From: Agroathelia rolfsii
Lineage: Eukaryota; Basidiomycota; Agaricomycetes; Amylocorticiales; Amylocorticiaceae
NCBI GenBank assembly: GCA_018343915.1
Contig: JABRWF010000002.1
Coordinates: 124,001 to 188,000, forward strand
Direction of reading: 5' to 3'
Length of the DNA stretch: 64,000 nucleotides
Part shown: positions 1-11,441 of the stretch, in pieces
Numbering within the stretch: position 1 is the first letter of the stretch
Layout of the letters: the number at the start of each line of letters is the position of its first letter
Translations under genes and position numbers: made by a program
Notes under the pieces: model-generated
Databases searched by the model: none
Told to the model about the DNA's origin: nothing
Seen by the model: only the letters and a program-made list of their open reading frames with translations

Positions 1-1012
1 AGCACAAGTGCATTGAAGCCTGGAGCTTCGGTCAAGGGGTCTGGGATGACGGCGAGTCCTTCTCTACCGTCATGTCTCAGAAGGATTGTCCCCACTTACA
101 TGCAATGGATATGGGGGTGAGTATCAACACCTTCCATCTATTGGCCCTCTTTTTCTTTACTCATGAAACCTTGCATTATTTAGCATAAGCTTCTTTCTGA
201 ACCAACCAATCTATTGGATGACACGACCAATATGGGCCTATACGATGATCTAGATGATGATTATGATCAAGTATGGACCCTTACCCGGATGTTCACACTT
301 TGTGAATGTAAAGACGAGGAATTGAACCCCCAACGCAGCCGCACATCAACTCATGTTGGTATGTCATTTATTTACCAATCAAATCATAGGTTAAAATCTA
401 ATCTTCTTATGCTCATGATAGATGACTGGCTTGCGTCAAACGTTTTGATAAGAGGTGTTGAAGCTGAGGATCCGGTTGGTGGCGAGTCCTGGAGCAGTGA
501 CCGGGTATTCTCACCTTGGATTTTCCCTTTAGCTATCGAGGACATTGGTATGTCATTTATATTCTACCTGACATGGATTGTTATCTAACATAATTTCAGC
601 AGATAATGACTCGCCTCTATCTTCCCCGAGCATGGATAGTGGCTACGTTACAGTCCTTGAGTCTCCCATTCTCTCTCCCAAACATTCGAATGAGATGTGC
701 ACACAAGACATCAGAGACAATGTCTCCTGTTGGAGCTGCACAGCTGAGGTGGGAGATGGGAGCGACATTATTCATGCCAAAGGGTTGGGTCTCATCGCCC
801 CGGCCGATTGTGAGAATTCTGCTATTGGCGTCAACAATCAAGATACTTGTGTAGCTCCTGTGCCTCGTGTGCCTGCGTATGAGCTGCCTATCCACTGTCC
901 CAAACCCACCAGGGCCTGGGAATATAAAAAACTATTAGGCTCGTCATGGCCCAGCCTCTTGACAGAGGCGGTAAACATGTGTGTTGAAATGCATTTTTCT
1001 GTCACATATTAG
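1..1012 (+). CDS. hypothetical protein, 5' end cut off by the window edge
   Basis: I do not recognise this protein. Four exons can be joined in one frame: up to 116, 190-358, 422-547 and 600-1012, each with good GT/AG borders and matching phase. The product has an acidic stretch (GLYDDLDDDYDQ), a Trp-rich part (WSSDRVFSPW), a Ser/Pro-rich part (DSPLSSPSMDSGY) and a Cys pair (CWSC). The stop at 1010-1012 may be real. Alternatively a 42-nt intron from 971 (gtaaac to attag) would give an equally short end. The low-complexity, acidic and Ser-rich composition would fit a regulatory protein, but this is only a guess. The start codon lies outside the window. Confidence 0.55.
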
Positions 1013-1325
1013 ATTTTATAAGGAGGTTTGAGAGGGCTGGGTTGGGTTGTTAGGAAGGCTCTTTGCATGGTTCAACTTGTTGCAAAGTAGATTATTTAGC
1101 TTGGATAATTGGCCTGGATTGGTGTAAATTCTCCAAGTATACGTGCTGTACCAGGGTTACCTGCTGAAGAACAAAGGAAATGTTGATTAAAAATACCTTT
1201 TTATGTGTGAATTGACGGGACTTGATTGGATTTGGTTGTTCGGCAAGTTAATTAACCGACAAGGCTGTCTCTGTCCAAGTTTTCTACCTTGTGTCAACCT
1301 CTGCTTATCGTTATCATAACTAAAC

Positions 1326-2367
1326 ATGGCAGATCGGCAATTCTCATACATTATCGGTAGGATATGGCGCATTATCTTGCTTGAATATACCCACTAATCA
1401 TTATCCTAGAGCATATGGAAGAAAATGAAGAAGGAAATGTTGTTCCGCCTTGGGTCGAGCTCGAATATGCGGTCTGTAAGCTTCATGACACACTTGACTC
1501 GCACTCAGACCCTCATAGATCCCATAATTTGATAGCATATGCGCACTCTTGCCGGTCCTGGTGCTCATGTACACTTTACACATCTTTCCCTACCGCCAAA
1601 TAAGGTTTTATCCGCCCCTTCCGATGACCCTACGCTGGCACAAGCATCGTTCCACGGTATCGGCATATTAGACCTGATGAAGCAGCACAGCGTTTCTCTA
1701 GACCAGGTTTGCTTACTCGATCCCAAAGCGACGGCGGAATTATCACCTGAGGATGGGGATGGGGAATTTCAATGGTTCCTCTTTGGTGTACAGTGGGATA
1801 ATCTCATGATCATTTCTGCAGTGCTAACAAAAAAAATATTTTTAGGGCATCCTGGGTAAATTCACGTATGCTGATATCTTCCTTTCATTCTAATCCTTTT
1901 GATGAAGGTGATGATCCTCCTCGCGATCGCACATCTGAGCTGCGTAAACTCGGATTTCCCACTCGGCATCTGGGACCAGTTCAAATGACGACTGATACGG
2001 CACTAGGCGTTACAAAGTTGGTCGTCAAAGACAAGAGTATGTATATATTTTCATAACCGTGTCGATGCTTATTCTAACTCTTGATCTTAGTTCCATTAAA
2101 TAGCATCACCTACACGGTTTGTCTGGATTCTCAGTGAAGGGTTTTGCTTAATGACATGATTCGCAGGACCATCCTACAATCGTCTTCAACCCTAAGGAGA
2201 GCGTAGAAATGCCATTCCGTGAGTACCCTAGTCACACTCTGCGTTTACGATCTTTACAATGGTTATCATTGGATGTAGGATATATCGTAAAAGATGGGGA
2301 ACCTTTACTGCCGCCCGGCATGCGCGAACTATTGCATGAAGATCTTAACAAAAGTTTCGATTTCTGA
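1326..2367 (+). CDS. SFM1: SFM1-like SPOUT protein arginine methyltransferase
   Basis: The spliced product matches the yeast Sfm1 family (DUF431, SPOUT fold). Yeast Sfm1 methylates an arginine of ribosomal protein uS3 (Rps3) using S-adenosylmethionine. Family blocks seen in order are SYIIEHMEE at the N terminus, WVELEY, VCLLDPKATAELSPEDG, the glycine-rich SAM loop FGGILGDDPPRDRT, RHLGPVQMTTDTA, and MPFRYIVKDGEPLLPPGM near the C terminus. The first exon (1326-1356) is only 31 nt. It is supported because its codons complete the conserved IIEHM motif across the intron to 1410. At least seven exons are needed, including a 10-nt micro-exon at 1846-1855 that encodes the middle of GGILG. The length is close to the family's usual 210-220 residues. 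It converges with ATG1, whose stop lies 264 bp away. Confidence 0.9.
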
Positions 2368-2630
2368 ATGCTAGGTACATGATGAAAGAAACAGGAGAGT
2401 ACCAAGAGTTGGATGCATGAAAGGCATAAATACGAGAAAGCAGATGAGCGGAGCTTGTAACCATAAAAGTAATACACTTGTGTTAATTCTACATCCATAA
2501 AACCGTCCCGGCCATTGTACAAAATAATCAAGGAAGCATGCGACAAACAAATGAGGTTAATTATAAACAAAAGGAAAAGAAATATGGCAAAAAAAAATGT
2601 AGGGAAAAGATTAGTAAAATGTCATAAAGA

Positions 2631-5600
2631 CTAGGCAGTCGCCGGGGGTGTTGTTGGAGCATCGTCAGAGCGGACGTCCCAGGGCGCTGGATACCGAGTA
2701 ACATCAACGAGATTCTGGTCCGCCCTTGCGTCCTGTAATCGCTCGCGATCGTTCATGGCCATGCGGGCACGGCAACGCACAAGGCGTAACTTTGTTCTCT
2801 TGATCCCTGTTTTACAAATGGTCAGTGGTTTAATCTTCTTGAATAGGGAATTAGCATACATGTCGAGATCGTCTCTCGATCTTCTTCCAAGAATGGATTC
2901 CCTTTCTGCAGAAGATCGTCTTGCAAGGCATACAGACACCAGAGCGACTCCTCATAGAGCTTCTCACATTCGTCAGGGCTCTTCGCTTCGTCAAGGAGCT
3001 CCTTGTGTGCTGCCGTACGACTCTGTTTCCATAGATTTAGAGAAAACACTTAGAATTCTGAGGAGGACACTTACGAGGTGCAGCGCACGATCATAGATGA
3101 GCTGATCAAGCCAGGCTTTAGGCCCACCATATGTAGCAGGAAGCCACGTCTTCACCAAGGCCGCCCGGTCGTTACATTTGATAAACTGTTCTCGGAACCA
3201 GCCAAGGGCTAGGAATATTTTCGCTCAGTAATTAGATGAAGCTAGCTTCTGAAAGGCAAGGACACACCAGTATCAAAACCTTCACTAACTACGAAATCAT
3301 CCTCGCCGTACCTCATCTTCATGTGCTCCTGATGATTACGCAACTTGTCGATACCCTTCTGCGCGAAGGACATGAGGAGCATGTAGACAGAAACACAGGT
3401 GACAGCGTTATATTCGGCCTCAACATCTGCATTCAACCGGCGGATCGCGTGTCGTTCAGCCTCACCATCTCGTTTCTCAAATTTGGCTGGGTCCGGTAAT
3501 GGCTCTGGAAGATGATTGAGTTATACTACTCCTTGAAAAAAAGTGAATGCCTTACTTTGCGGAACTGCCTTGACATATTCATACATCTGATCTGCCCATC
3601 TCGTCAAGACATCTGTCTTCTGTGCAAGTTCTTCCAACTCCCCTAGCAGCGCGTCTTCGAGTGGGTCACGTTCCGAGTCTTCAGTAACAGCAATAATCTG
3701 CTGTCGCCGAGGGGACGATGACGTATAATAGTCTTGCGATCGTCGGGAGGTATGTGTCGCGCCAAACAGCTTCTTGGACGCAAGCGAGATGGCTCTGGAC
3801 AGTGCGTTGGCAGCTACGCGGGACGGAGAGGACGATAGGGGCGGTGGCGGTGGAGTTGATGTATTTGGCGGTGGTGGGAACGTGACTGGGGATGTACTCA
3901 GAGGAGGATCGCTCTTCAAGGCATCGTCGCTTAAGGGCGTAGGAGGCTTGCGCTCGCTTAGTGGTCCCCTGCGTCCAGCATTGTTGATTTCTAAAGAGAT
4001 CATTGACGTCAGAGTGGAATCATGTGCAAGTCTATCTCGGACATAGCATACCATCAACCGCTCTATCGAACGTAACTGCACGCGTATCACCCACCAAAAC
4101 GTACTCGCGTCTTAAGAAGCCATCCTCCTCAGTTTCGCCAGGAATAACCGATCCTTCAGTAGAAAGAGGTCGTAACAGAGGTAGTCGAGGGGGGGATGTC
4201 TTGGGTGGTGATCCAGTTTTCACTTGTACACTAACAAAAGATGTCTAAGTATGGGCATTATCGAGATAAAGAAGAACAGACTTACGAGACAGGAGATGCA
4301 GCAACTTCTTCCTTCGGCGAAGATACATCACTCTCTCGTCTTCCATTCCGGAAAGTGATCCGACTTGCTGGGATCATTGCTTGGGGGTCCAGTACTTCCG
4401 GTGGTATAATGCGGTGATGTTCAGGGATAGACGGGGCAGACTGTGTCCAGACGATCGGGTCACCCGCATCCGGTATTTCGGTTGTGCTCGTCTGTCGGCT
4501 TGGGCGGGGGAATTTCGACTTGGCAAGAGCAGTACTCTTGAAAAAATCGTCGAAACTCGCTCGTTCGGCAGGAAGGCGTTTCAAAAGCATGCGTATGAGT
4601 GCCTTGATGTCATCGGGAACGGGTTTGATTTCCTCTGCATTCGGCGTACGTGGTGGCTCTTCGTCCGGGAATTTGACACCGCGGGATTGTTCAATCTTCT
4701 TGAGGAGATCGATATGATTCTGGGCTCGGTAAGGCGCACGACCGACACACATCTCGTAAAGAACGGCGCCGACGGACCATAAGTCTGCCTTAGCGTCATA
4801 TTTCTCGTATCTTAATATTTCTGGAGCCATGTAGAGCCTGATACCGATGAGATTAGACACAGAACGAAAAATAAATTATACTTACGGAGATCCGCACAGC
4901 GTGTCAGCCATCATCGCGTTCGGAAGAGAGCGGGCAAAACCAAAATCAGCTACCTTGAGGATGGGAACACCGATCGGGTGCCCTTTTGCAAGTTCATCGG
5001 GAGAAGCAGGGGACAACAGTAAGTTCTGGATGAGTTATAAGCAGATGCCTATGTCAAGATGAGAAGCAGGACTTGCTTGTGGTTTGATATCGCGATGGAT
5101 CAGGTTTCTCTGCCGGAGAAACTTTAGAGCACGGGCTATTTAAAGCAATGATTTAGCAATGAATCCTGGCCTTGGGGAAATGGAGATGACCCTACCTAAT
5201 TGTCTAAGAAAGCTGCGGACAACGATGTGGTCAAGACCCCCTGTTCTCGGATGTGGGTAGTATTGAAGAGAGGCATTAGGAGCTGGCGAGTATTCCAATC
5301 CCTCGACACGACCACGTTTCTTGATGTAGTTGGTCAAGTCTCCACCTGCACAGAACTCCATGATAAGGTATATATTCTTTTCGGCGCTCTGCATTTCACC
5401 ATTAGGATGAGATTGTATAGGAATGGAATGACAGTCGTACGATTATCTCATTTAGCTTTGTTATATGCCGATGAGAGAGTGATTTGAGGATTTGGATTTC
5501 GCTTTGAAGGTTCTCGAACAGCTTCGTCGTCAGTATGTCCTTCCTTATCGTCTTGATGGCAACAGGGTGGTGAGTTTCCTGTATATCTTGTGTGAGAGTT

Positions 5601-5805
5601 GCATCAATGGCCAGCAAGACAGGGACGGGCGGACCTTGTGGTATCCTTTGTAGACGGTTGCAAAACTGCCCTTGCCGATGTCGTTGGCTATGACATAGGA
5701 CTTGAGTTCGTCATCCTCGCTCTGCTTATTGGCAGCTAGCTTCTCGGTGAGTGTGTTTGAGCCGGTGCTGCGCGAGGGCGTTGGTGCTGCAGACGAGGCT
5801 GGCAT
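2631..5805 (-). CDS. ATG1: Autophagy serine/threonine kinase ATG1
   Basis: This is the initiating kinase of autophagy, acting with Atg13 and Atg17 at the phagophore assembly site under TOR control. The N-terminal kinase domain has the P-loop [11 protein letters not shown], the lysine in VAIKTI, the catalytic loop HRDIKPQN, the DFG motif in [10 protein letters not shown], the activation loop [14 protein letters not shown] and [11 protein letters not shown] long Ser/Pro-rich linker follows ([11 protein letters not shown] is typical). The C-terminal part is helical ([20 protein letters not shown] onward) and corresponds to the MIT-type Atg13-binding region of the family. The start at 5805 gives 57 codons before the first intron and a kinase domain close to the N terminus, as usual. 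About a dozen exons total roughly 800 residues. No frame break was seen. Confidence 0.95.
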
Positions 5806-6152
5806 TGATAAGCACTAATATCAAGTGCGCTCAGCGCGTGGGGGTGCGATGGGACAGATTAGTTGATGGTGGGTATAAGAAGACGTTAGAACGAGCTACG
5901 AGGGCCGAGTATAATGCCAGCGCCGGGCGTTCATGAGCACTGCAGCGCAATCACCTTGTTGCTGCTCGCTCCCTAAGCGCCGAGCGTCCGAAGCTGTCCT
6001 GATTTGGTCGACCAGCCACTTAACAGGTGGCGTGTAAATTACGTCAGTGCATTAGTCATCTTTTCATTATCATTTATCATTCGTATCACCCAGCGGCTCG
6101 TTCAGTAATACAAGTGTATTATTTAGTAGATAGTGTTACTAGATACACAACG
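5806..6152. other. Intergenic, ATG1 promoter side
   Basis: This 347-bp gap lies upstream of ATG1 and downstream of the DNA glycosylase gene, both on the minus strand. It should hold the ATG1 promoter and the glycosylase 3' end. I see no convincing TATA box, repeat or RNA gene. Confidence 0.5.
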
Positions 6153-7319
6153 CTACATTAATGTCTCCTGGTTCGGGTCCTTCTTCGAGGTGACAACTCT
6201 GGCCGAGCGTCTTGTCGCGCGTTTATTGGCCCTGATGACACCATCATCTTCTGGCTCAACTTTGATTTTCTTGTTCTTGCTTTTCTTCTTCGAGGGTCGA
6301 CTAACGGGTATTGGGACGCCATCAGGGTCAGGCTTAATAATGTCTAAACCCTCTATCTTGACCGGCTTCACTTCCGAGCTTGTTGCCGCCTCTTGCGCCT
6401 CGTCCACTTGTGCATCCAACTCCTTTTCAGTACATCTCTCCCCCCGTGCCTCCTGCCGTTCACGAAGCCACCTCCTCAGAACACAAGCATTCTTATCCGT
6501 CATGCTACCGCCCTCTCGACAGCCCCTGCACACCCTTCCGTGCCGTATCATACCACAATGAATACCGTACTTGACGTCATCTGGAAGCCTCGCCTCCAGA
6601 TGTGCCTGTGCCATAACACGATCCGCCTGACGGGGTACCCACCCGAGCAGTCTGCTTAGTCTGTACACATGCGTATCAACAGCAAATGCGTCTGGGCGCT
6701 GAAGACTGAACATGAGCACACAGGCTGCCGTCTTTGGACCGACCCCATCGTAAGACACAAGCTCTTGCATAGCGGCGTCCTTGCTGACACTGGGATCCAC
6801 GAGATGCTGGAGAGAGTAGGACCCATGACGTGCGTGAACGGCGGCAAGGACATCTTGGATAACTTTGGCCTTCTTGTTTGCCAGGCCACCGGAGCGCAGA
6901 GATTCGACGACTTGTTCGCGTGGAGCAGAAGCTATGGCAGCCCAGTTGGCATGTCCAAAGGTGGCATCCAGTGTATTTTTTGCCCGAGTAGAGTTGGCAT
7001 TGCTTGTATTCTGAGAGAGAATGGTCCCGACCAAGGCATCAAGTACATTAGGCGTAGCCCCACATGTTTGCGCCGAGTTGCCTGTTGCTTTCAAACGTTT
7101 CAATGACTGTATAGTCATTTGGGGATTCAAGAGATTATGAATCTCCAAGGCTTCGGCCGGTGTTGGGCGTGAATAATCCGGATACGGAGATGCAGCAGCA
7201 TAGGCATCGAGCAGTTGCAATTTTTTGGACTTTTTGGGAGATTCGTCTGGGAATAGTACCTTGTGTACTGGAGGCGGGGAAGAAAGAGGAGAGAGACTGG
7301 GCGATCGACTTCGTTTCAT
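6153..7319 (-). CDS. HhH-GPD (endonuclease III-like) DNA glycosylase/lyase
   Basis: An intronless 388-residue protein of the HhH-GPD superfamily, which removes damaged bases in base-excision repair. The helix-hairpin-helix reads LVSYDGVGPKTAACVL, with the lysine at the position of the Nth catalytic lysine. The catalytic aspartate follows in AFAVDTHVYRLSRLLGW. Both residues are those needed for a bifunctional glycosylase/AP lyase. After the core comes a Cys-rich loop (HCGMIRHGRVCRGCREGG, with another Cys further on) where endonuclease III carries its 4Fe-4S cluster, but the cysteine spacing differs from C-x6-C-x2-C-x5-C. The N terminus (KRSRSPSLSP) and the Lys-rich C terminus (SKKKSKNKKIKV) look like nuclear localisation signals. 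It is divergent from the 7582 gene with a 262-bp gap. Confidence 0.85.
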   Translation of the reverse strand: MKRSRSPSLSPLSSPPPVHKVLFPDESPKKSKKLQLLDAYAAASPYPDYSRPTPAEALEIHNLLNPQMTIQSLKRLKATGNSAQTCGATPNVLDALVGTILSQNTSNANSTRAKNTLDATFGHANWAAIASAPREQVVESLRSGGLANKKAKVIQDVLAAVHARHGSYSLQHLVDPSVSKDAAMQELVSYDGVGPKTAACVLMFSLQRPDAFAVDTHVYRLSRLLGWVPRQADRVMAQAHLEARLPDDVKYGIHCGMIRHGRVCRGCREGGSMTDKNACVLRRWLRERQEARGERCTEKELDAQVDEAQEAATSSEVKPVKIEGLDIIKPDPDGVPIPVSRPSKKKSKNKKIKVEPEDDGVIRANKRATRRSARVVTSKKDPNQETLM

Positions 7320-7581
7320 ATTTACTGGAGAAAATAGTCTAGAGACGAAAACTATGCAATTGGGAAAGTCCGCTTTTATTCAAGACAGACATGAAGGAAC
7401 AAAGATGAGCTCATGAGCCAGGGTCAATATGCGAGAGTGGGACTCGGACGTCCGTCGATGGTAGCAGCTTCATCGGAGAACGGAAGCAAATCATCTTTAC
7501 TTTGACTTGTCACAAAGTAATATAAGTCATTATTCAAGTTCAAGTTACCACTGGCATTTAGGCTGGCCCAACGTCTCGTTC

Positions 7582-9037
7582 ATGCAAAAATGTGTTGAGT
7601 TGAGTAGAATCCCAAGAGCATCATCCAAGGGGACAAAGTCTCTGAATGTGAGCTAATCATCCAACTGAAACTGTGACCTCTTGTGCTGAACCCCCCGATC
7701 CAGCTCCGTCGTACAACCCCAGGATCTGTATCATCACTGCTCACCAGGGATCCTCCATGGTCTCGAGACTTGGCCGTCGATCTAACTCATCCTGCCGTCC
7801 CAACATATCTAAGCAAAAATGCTCCGCCCTTTCCGACATTTAGAAACGAATTTTTTGGCTTGCGTGCCTTTCCCAAGGCTTTGCTTCAGAAGCCCGAATA
7901 CCATTGGCCGAATCCACCTTATTCATCGGCAGACCCAGTATGCTGGGAAGAGCGAGTTGCACATGAGAACAACAATCAGCCTGCAAAAACCCAGAAGGCT
8001 AACGCAATAGACATCTCGCTTATGCTTGTATTGGGCAAGAAAGCATTGCATAACAAGGCTACCATCCGACGACGTGTTTCTAAAAAGCTCAAAGTCGCCA
8101 TGAGCCTTATTACCACTCGAGGAGCTGATGTTGAGCCCGTTCACCCATCCGAAAGCTCAAAGGGGAAGCTTCAGATTGTCTTTAGGCCAGAATTGGTTAA
8201 GCCAGACTACATTCTCCGAGGTGAGACCACTTTCCTGGTCATTCTAGACTTCTAGCTAACGAGAATTTAGACTGGACTTATGTGCTCTACCCTCAGTTAC
8301 CGATACTATTGATGCCTTACCCGCAGTTAGTAAAACTCCTTAGAAAATCATTGGACCGAGTGCATCACGAAGGTACCAAACTCGAAACCCAGTGGACCCG
8401 AGTTACCAGAGAAAAGCTTCGAAAGGGCTCCTCTCGGAGTTTGCACACACCTGATTCGACGCCTGAGGTCCGTTCCAATTTCTCGATACTCTAAATAAAT
8501 AAATAGAAACCCACATTTTCCCTAGATTTCCAGCACTCGTGGAACTGATGAAAAGGTTGTACGGTTGGATCTGGTATCCCGCACTTCAAAGCGACAGTTG
8601 GATAAATCTATTACAGCTGTAGCAGCATTAGTAATCCATACTTTCTTCTTCCGTTTGACAATTTGTTGACCTTTACCTATTTAAAGCAAAACATCATCAA
8701 GAAATCTATTGATCGGTCGAATGAAATATCTGCTCTTACTGACCTTGCTACATTTACCCCAGAGAACAAAGATGTAGGCCATCTCTGTCTTCGAACCTGT
8801 TCATTCAAACTCTTAATTTTTTTTTCTTAGGCCTCACCTACTGCAGATTCGACTGTCACGCCCGAGATCAATTCGGACCCGGTGGCCCCTACCAGTCCAA
8901 ATATGTTTACCAGCGAGGGACTTGATAGCCTACTCAAAGCGCGTCGCCCTATCGTTGTTTCCCCGTCGGGTCGCCCAGGCCTCTCTGGACGCAACAGCGG
9001 GCGCGCTACTAGTACCAAGAAGCAAGCCGATCGCTAA
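7582..9037 (+). CDS. Predicted mitochondrial protein with a bacterial RNase P protein (RnpA)-like segment
   Basis: Exons read as 7582-7647, 7704-8220, 8271-8467, a fourth from 8526 ending near 8632, a fifth from about 8687 to 8773, and a last ending at the stop 9035-9037. No ATG exists in the main frame near 7683. A 56-nt phase-0 intron (7648-7703) joins it to an upstream ATG exon. That exon starts MQKCVELSRIPRASSK, which is basic, Ser-rich and without Asp, so a mitochondrial presequence is likely. Around residue 134 the protein reads GKKALHN then KATIRRRVSKKLKVAM. This resembles the RnpA signature helix (KA-x-x-RNRxKRxLRxA) with RRR in place of RNR. Some 45 residues later, DWTYVLYPQLP and PQLVKLLRKSLDRV resemble the last strand and helix of RnpA. 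The Ser/Thr-rich C-terminal third has no match I know. Family assignment is inference. Confidence 0.5.
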
Positions 9038-9270
9038 CGGTTCCACTGAACGGACTATGGTATATTTATACCCTGAAGCAACCAAGAAACGAGGTCAAGT
9101 TTTCCATTGTGCATCATTCTATGCACATAGATATGGCCACATAACACAGCATTTACATATAATTATCTGTACCCACAAGCTAATCTTTCATCTTGAATGC
9201 GATACTTTATAATGCCTGTCACCATGGTATCGATTGAGGACGCATTTTCGTGTGTGATTTTCTCGCCCAA

Positions 9271-9666
9271 TCAGGTCTCAGCGCCCTGACTTTCTCTTTC
9301 ATGGTATACTGAGAGGCTGCCAGTGCCATAACTTTGGTCGAAATTGAAACAGGAGGATAGTGTTCTTTTCGGGCTTTGATGCAGGATGACCGTGACAGAA
9401 TGTGGCAGCCTGTATTCCAGCACAAAGAGAATTTAGCGCTCCGCTTTGTGCACACCTTCAAGTTACCTTGGACCACTTACCAGCTAATTGTCTCAGCGGC
9501 ATTGCCCATCCTCTGCTAGGCCTCCCTCGAAAGCTCACATGGCGCAAATATAGTACAGCACCGGTTGCTCATTGTCAAAGACACGCATATATCTCGTTTT
9601 ACCGTAAACCACCGTCACTGGATAGCCCCATCCGGTGGCTCCTCTGTTAGCATATAACGGTGCCAT
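9271..9666 (-). CDS. Possible small two-exon gene of unknown function
   Basis: Exon 1 starts at 9666 (MAPLYANRGATGWGYP) and runs through VTVVYGKTRYMRV and DNEQPVLYYICA before a gtgagc donor. A second exon after the atacag acceptor near 9413 keeps frame (MLPHSVTVILHQSPKR) and ends at 9271. The product would be about 90 residues. The codon choice and aromatic-rich first exon look coding, but the second exon is less convincing and I do not recognise the family. Confidence 0.35.
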
Positions 9667-9804
9667 AGATAACCAAATGGAATGTTATCACATTCCCAAT
9701 ATAAATCGTCTAATTGGCTTTGGGAAGATAGCCCCAATACCTCTACTCATCTCTAACTTTGTTGCTGGTCAACTGCAAATCACACGCTCTTTTAAACAAA
9801 CTTC

Positions 9805-11148
9805 ATGATGTCTACGCCCAAGAACGTCCCTATGCTCGAGATTCTCAAACTGGGAAAACATTTAGACTCCGGCTTGTCGGCATCGTCTATCGATTCTCTG
9901 GCGTCATCAGACATACTCTCAAGAATTGAGCGCCCTATCAACAGACGCATATTGGCGAACGTTTCGCCTGATCGAGAAGACATATTCATGAGTTCAAAAT
10001 CCATTGAAGAACTTCGCCACATGTTGCGTATTCGCTCAACACATGAAAAAAACAAGTAAAGACTCACTCTCATTTGTCACTGAAGAGATTATCCCATTGA
10101 ACATGTTAATTTTGGGTTCTTTCATATTTCTTCCAGCAATTGGCTATATAGGACCCAAGTTCGTATTCATCGCAAGAGCACGTCCTCTTCCCAAAGCCAT
10201 GATACCAGACGAGACGCTATCCTTTTTGATCTCCCTAGACAAAGCTTCAATGTAGGTCGTATTCCGATTGCGCCACACGGCCCACCTCAGAGTGGTGAAG
10301 TTCCCGAGAATCCTGCCGTCAGTCGAGGAGACACCCTTCGCGGTGTGAAAGTCTGGGGCCCGCTCATGCTTAGCACACCTGAGCAGATGATCTCCCCTCG
10401 TCCCCTCGCGGCCACACACATCCTCCAAGTTTACTCCTCCGTTTCCGTCCCAAATGATTCTATCATACCGATGCTAGAACAGCCGATCAACGACCTGCTA
10501 TTCTTGCTTTCCACGCCCAATCTGGCCAACGCGTACGTGCTTCCGCCGCGAGTCGTTAGTGGCGACCTGCCTCGGGTCGCTATGCGTGTCCAGCACCTGA
10601 GAACGTTCCCCCCGCTTGTGGTATATTTCCACACACGTAACCAGGCGGAGCTCATGCGTGTGATCATACCGGAGTGGATCAGAGATATCGTACATCCCGC
10701 ACTTGTGTTAGGTATGTTGAGCCCTGCAGGTGTTACTCCCAGGCGGCAGCAGCAGCAACAGCAGCCAACACAACCACCATCATCATTCATGCCACATGTG
10801 ATCAAGAAAAAGAAGAGCCGGATCTTTCACCGTCGTGGTAGTGAATGTGACACTTCGACTCCTATACCAACACCAACGTCAACGCCGCCACCACCCCAAA
10901 TAATGTCTGTTGCATCTACACTTCCTACGCTTGACTCGGTCGCCCGCGATCTTGCCGAGATAGATGTGAGGATGGCGAAAGACGAAGGACTGGAATCGAC
11001 ATACATCGCTCTTGACGGGTTGAGCCGCAACATCGAAGATGTTGGCTTTGCGGAGAAGGCGCTTTGGCTCGAGATCGACACTTTGAGGCACGTCCTCGTC
11101 TGTGCTCTCAATTGGCGCGCAAGAATAAACACCCAGGAGGAACAATGA
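9805..11148 (+). CDS. Clp1-like (clampless) protein, paralog 1
   Basis: Two exons, 9805-10055 and 10137-11148, join in phase and give 420 residues. The core blocks LRTFPPLVVYFHTRNQAELM and GLSRNIEDVGFAEKALWLEI align with FPALHAYLYTSNMAQLL and GLWRNATALGVFDTGLWDCM in the gene at 15007. The two are therefore diverged paralogs. This block order is what I recall for Clp1-like proteins of agaricomycetes, which act downstream of the A mating-type homeodomain genes in clamp-cell formation. This copy carries an insertion between the two blocks with a Gln run (RRQQQQQQPTQPP), a basic patch KKKKSR that could be a nuclear signal, and a Pro/Thr-rich stretch. No domain gives a biochemical activity. A TATA-like box was not clear. 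Confidence 0.6.
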
Positions 11149-11441
11149 AACAGGTATTGGATGGGAAAACGTTAAGTAATTGAAGCAGGAAACACAACGG
11201 GCTCTTCTGTTTCCAGGTTGTTGTGGAAGCTAGTCGTAAGCGATACCTCGGATGTAATTATACCTTGATTATTTATGTACTTTTCCTCCATCAACACTTG
11301 TAATAACCAACATGCGAGTTGCAATCAAAATAAAAATTAGAATTCAAGCCAATCAGACGACATAACGTTAGGGGTGTAATCATCAACGCTTCAAAAATCT
11401 TGAAGGAAAGTAAAAAAATCATTATCTGGTCATAAGGTAGA

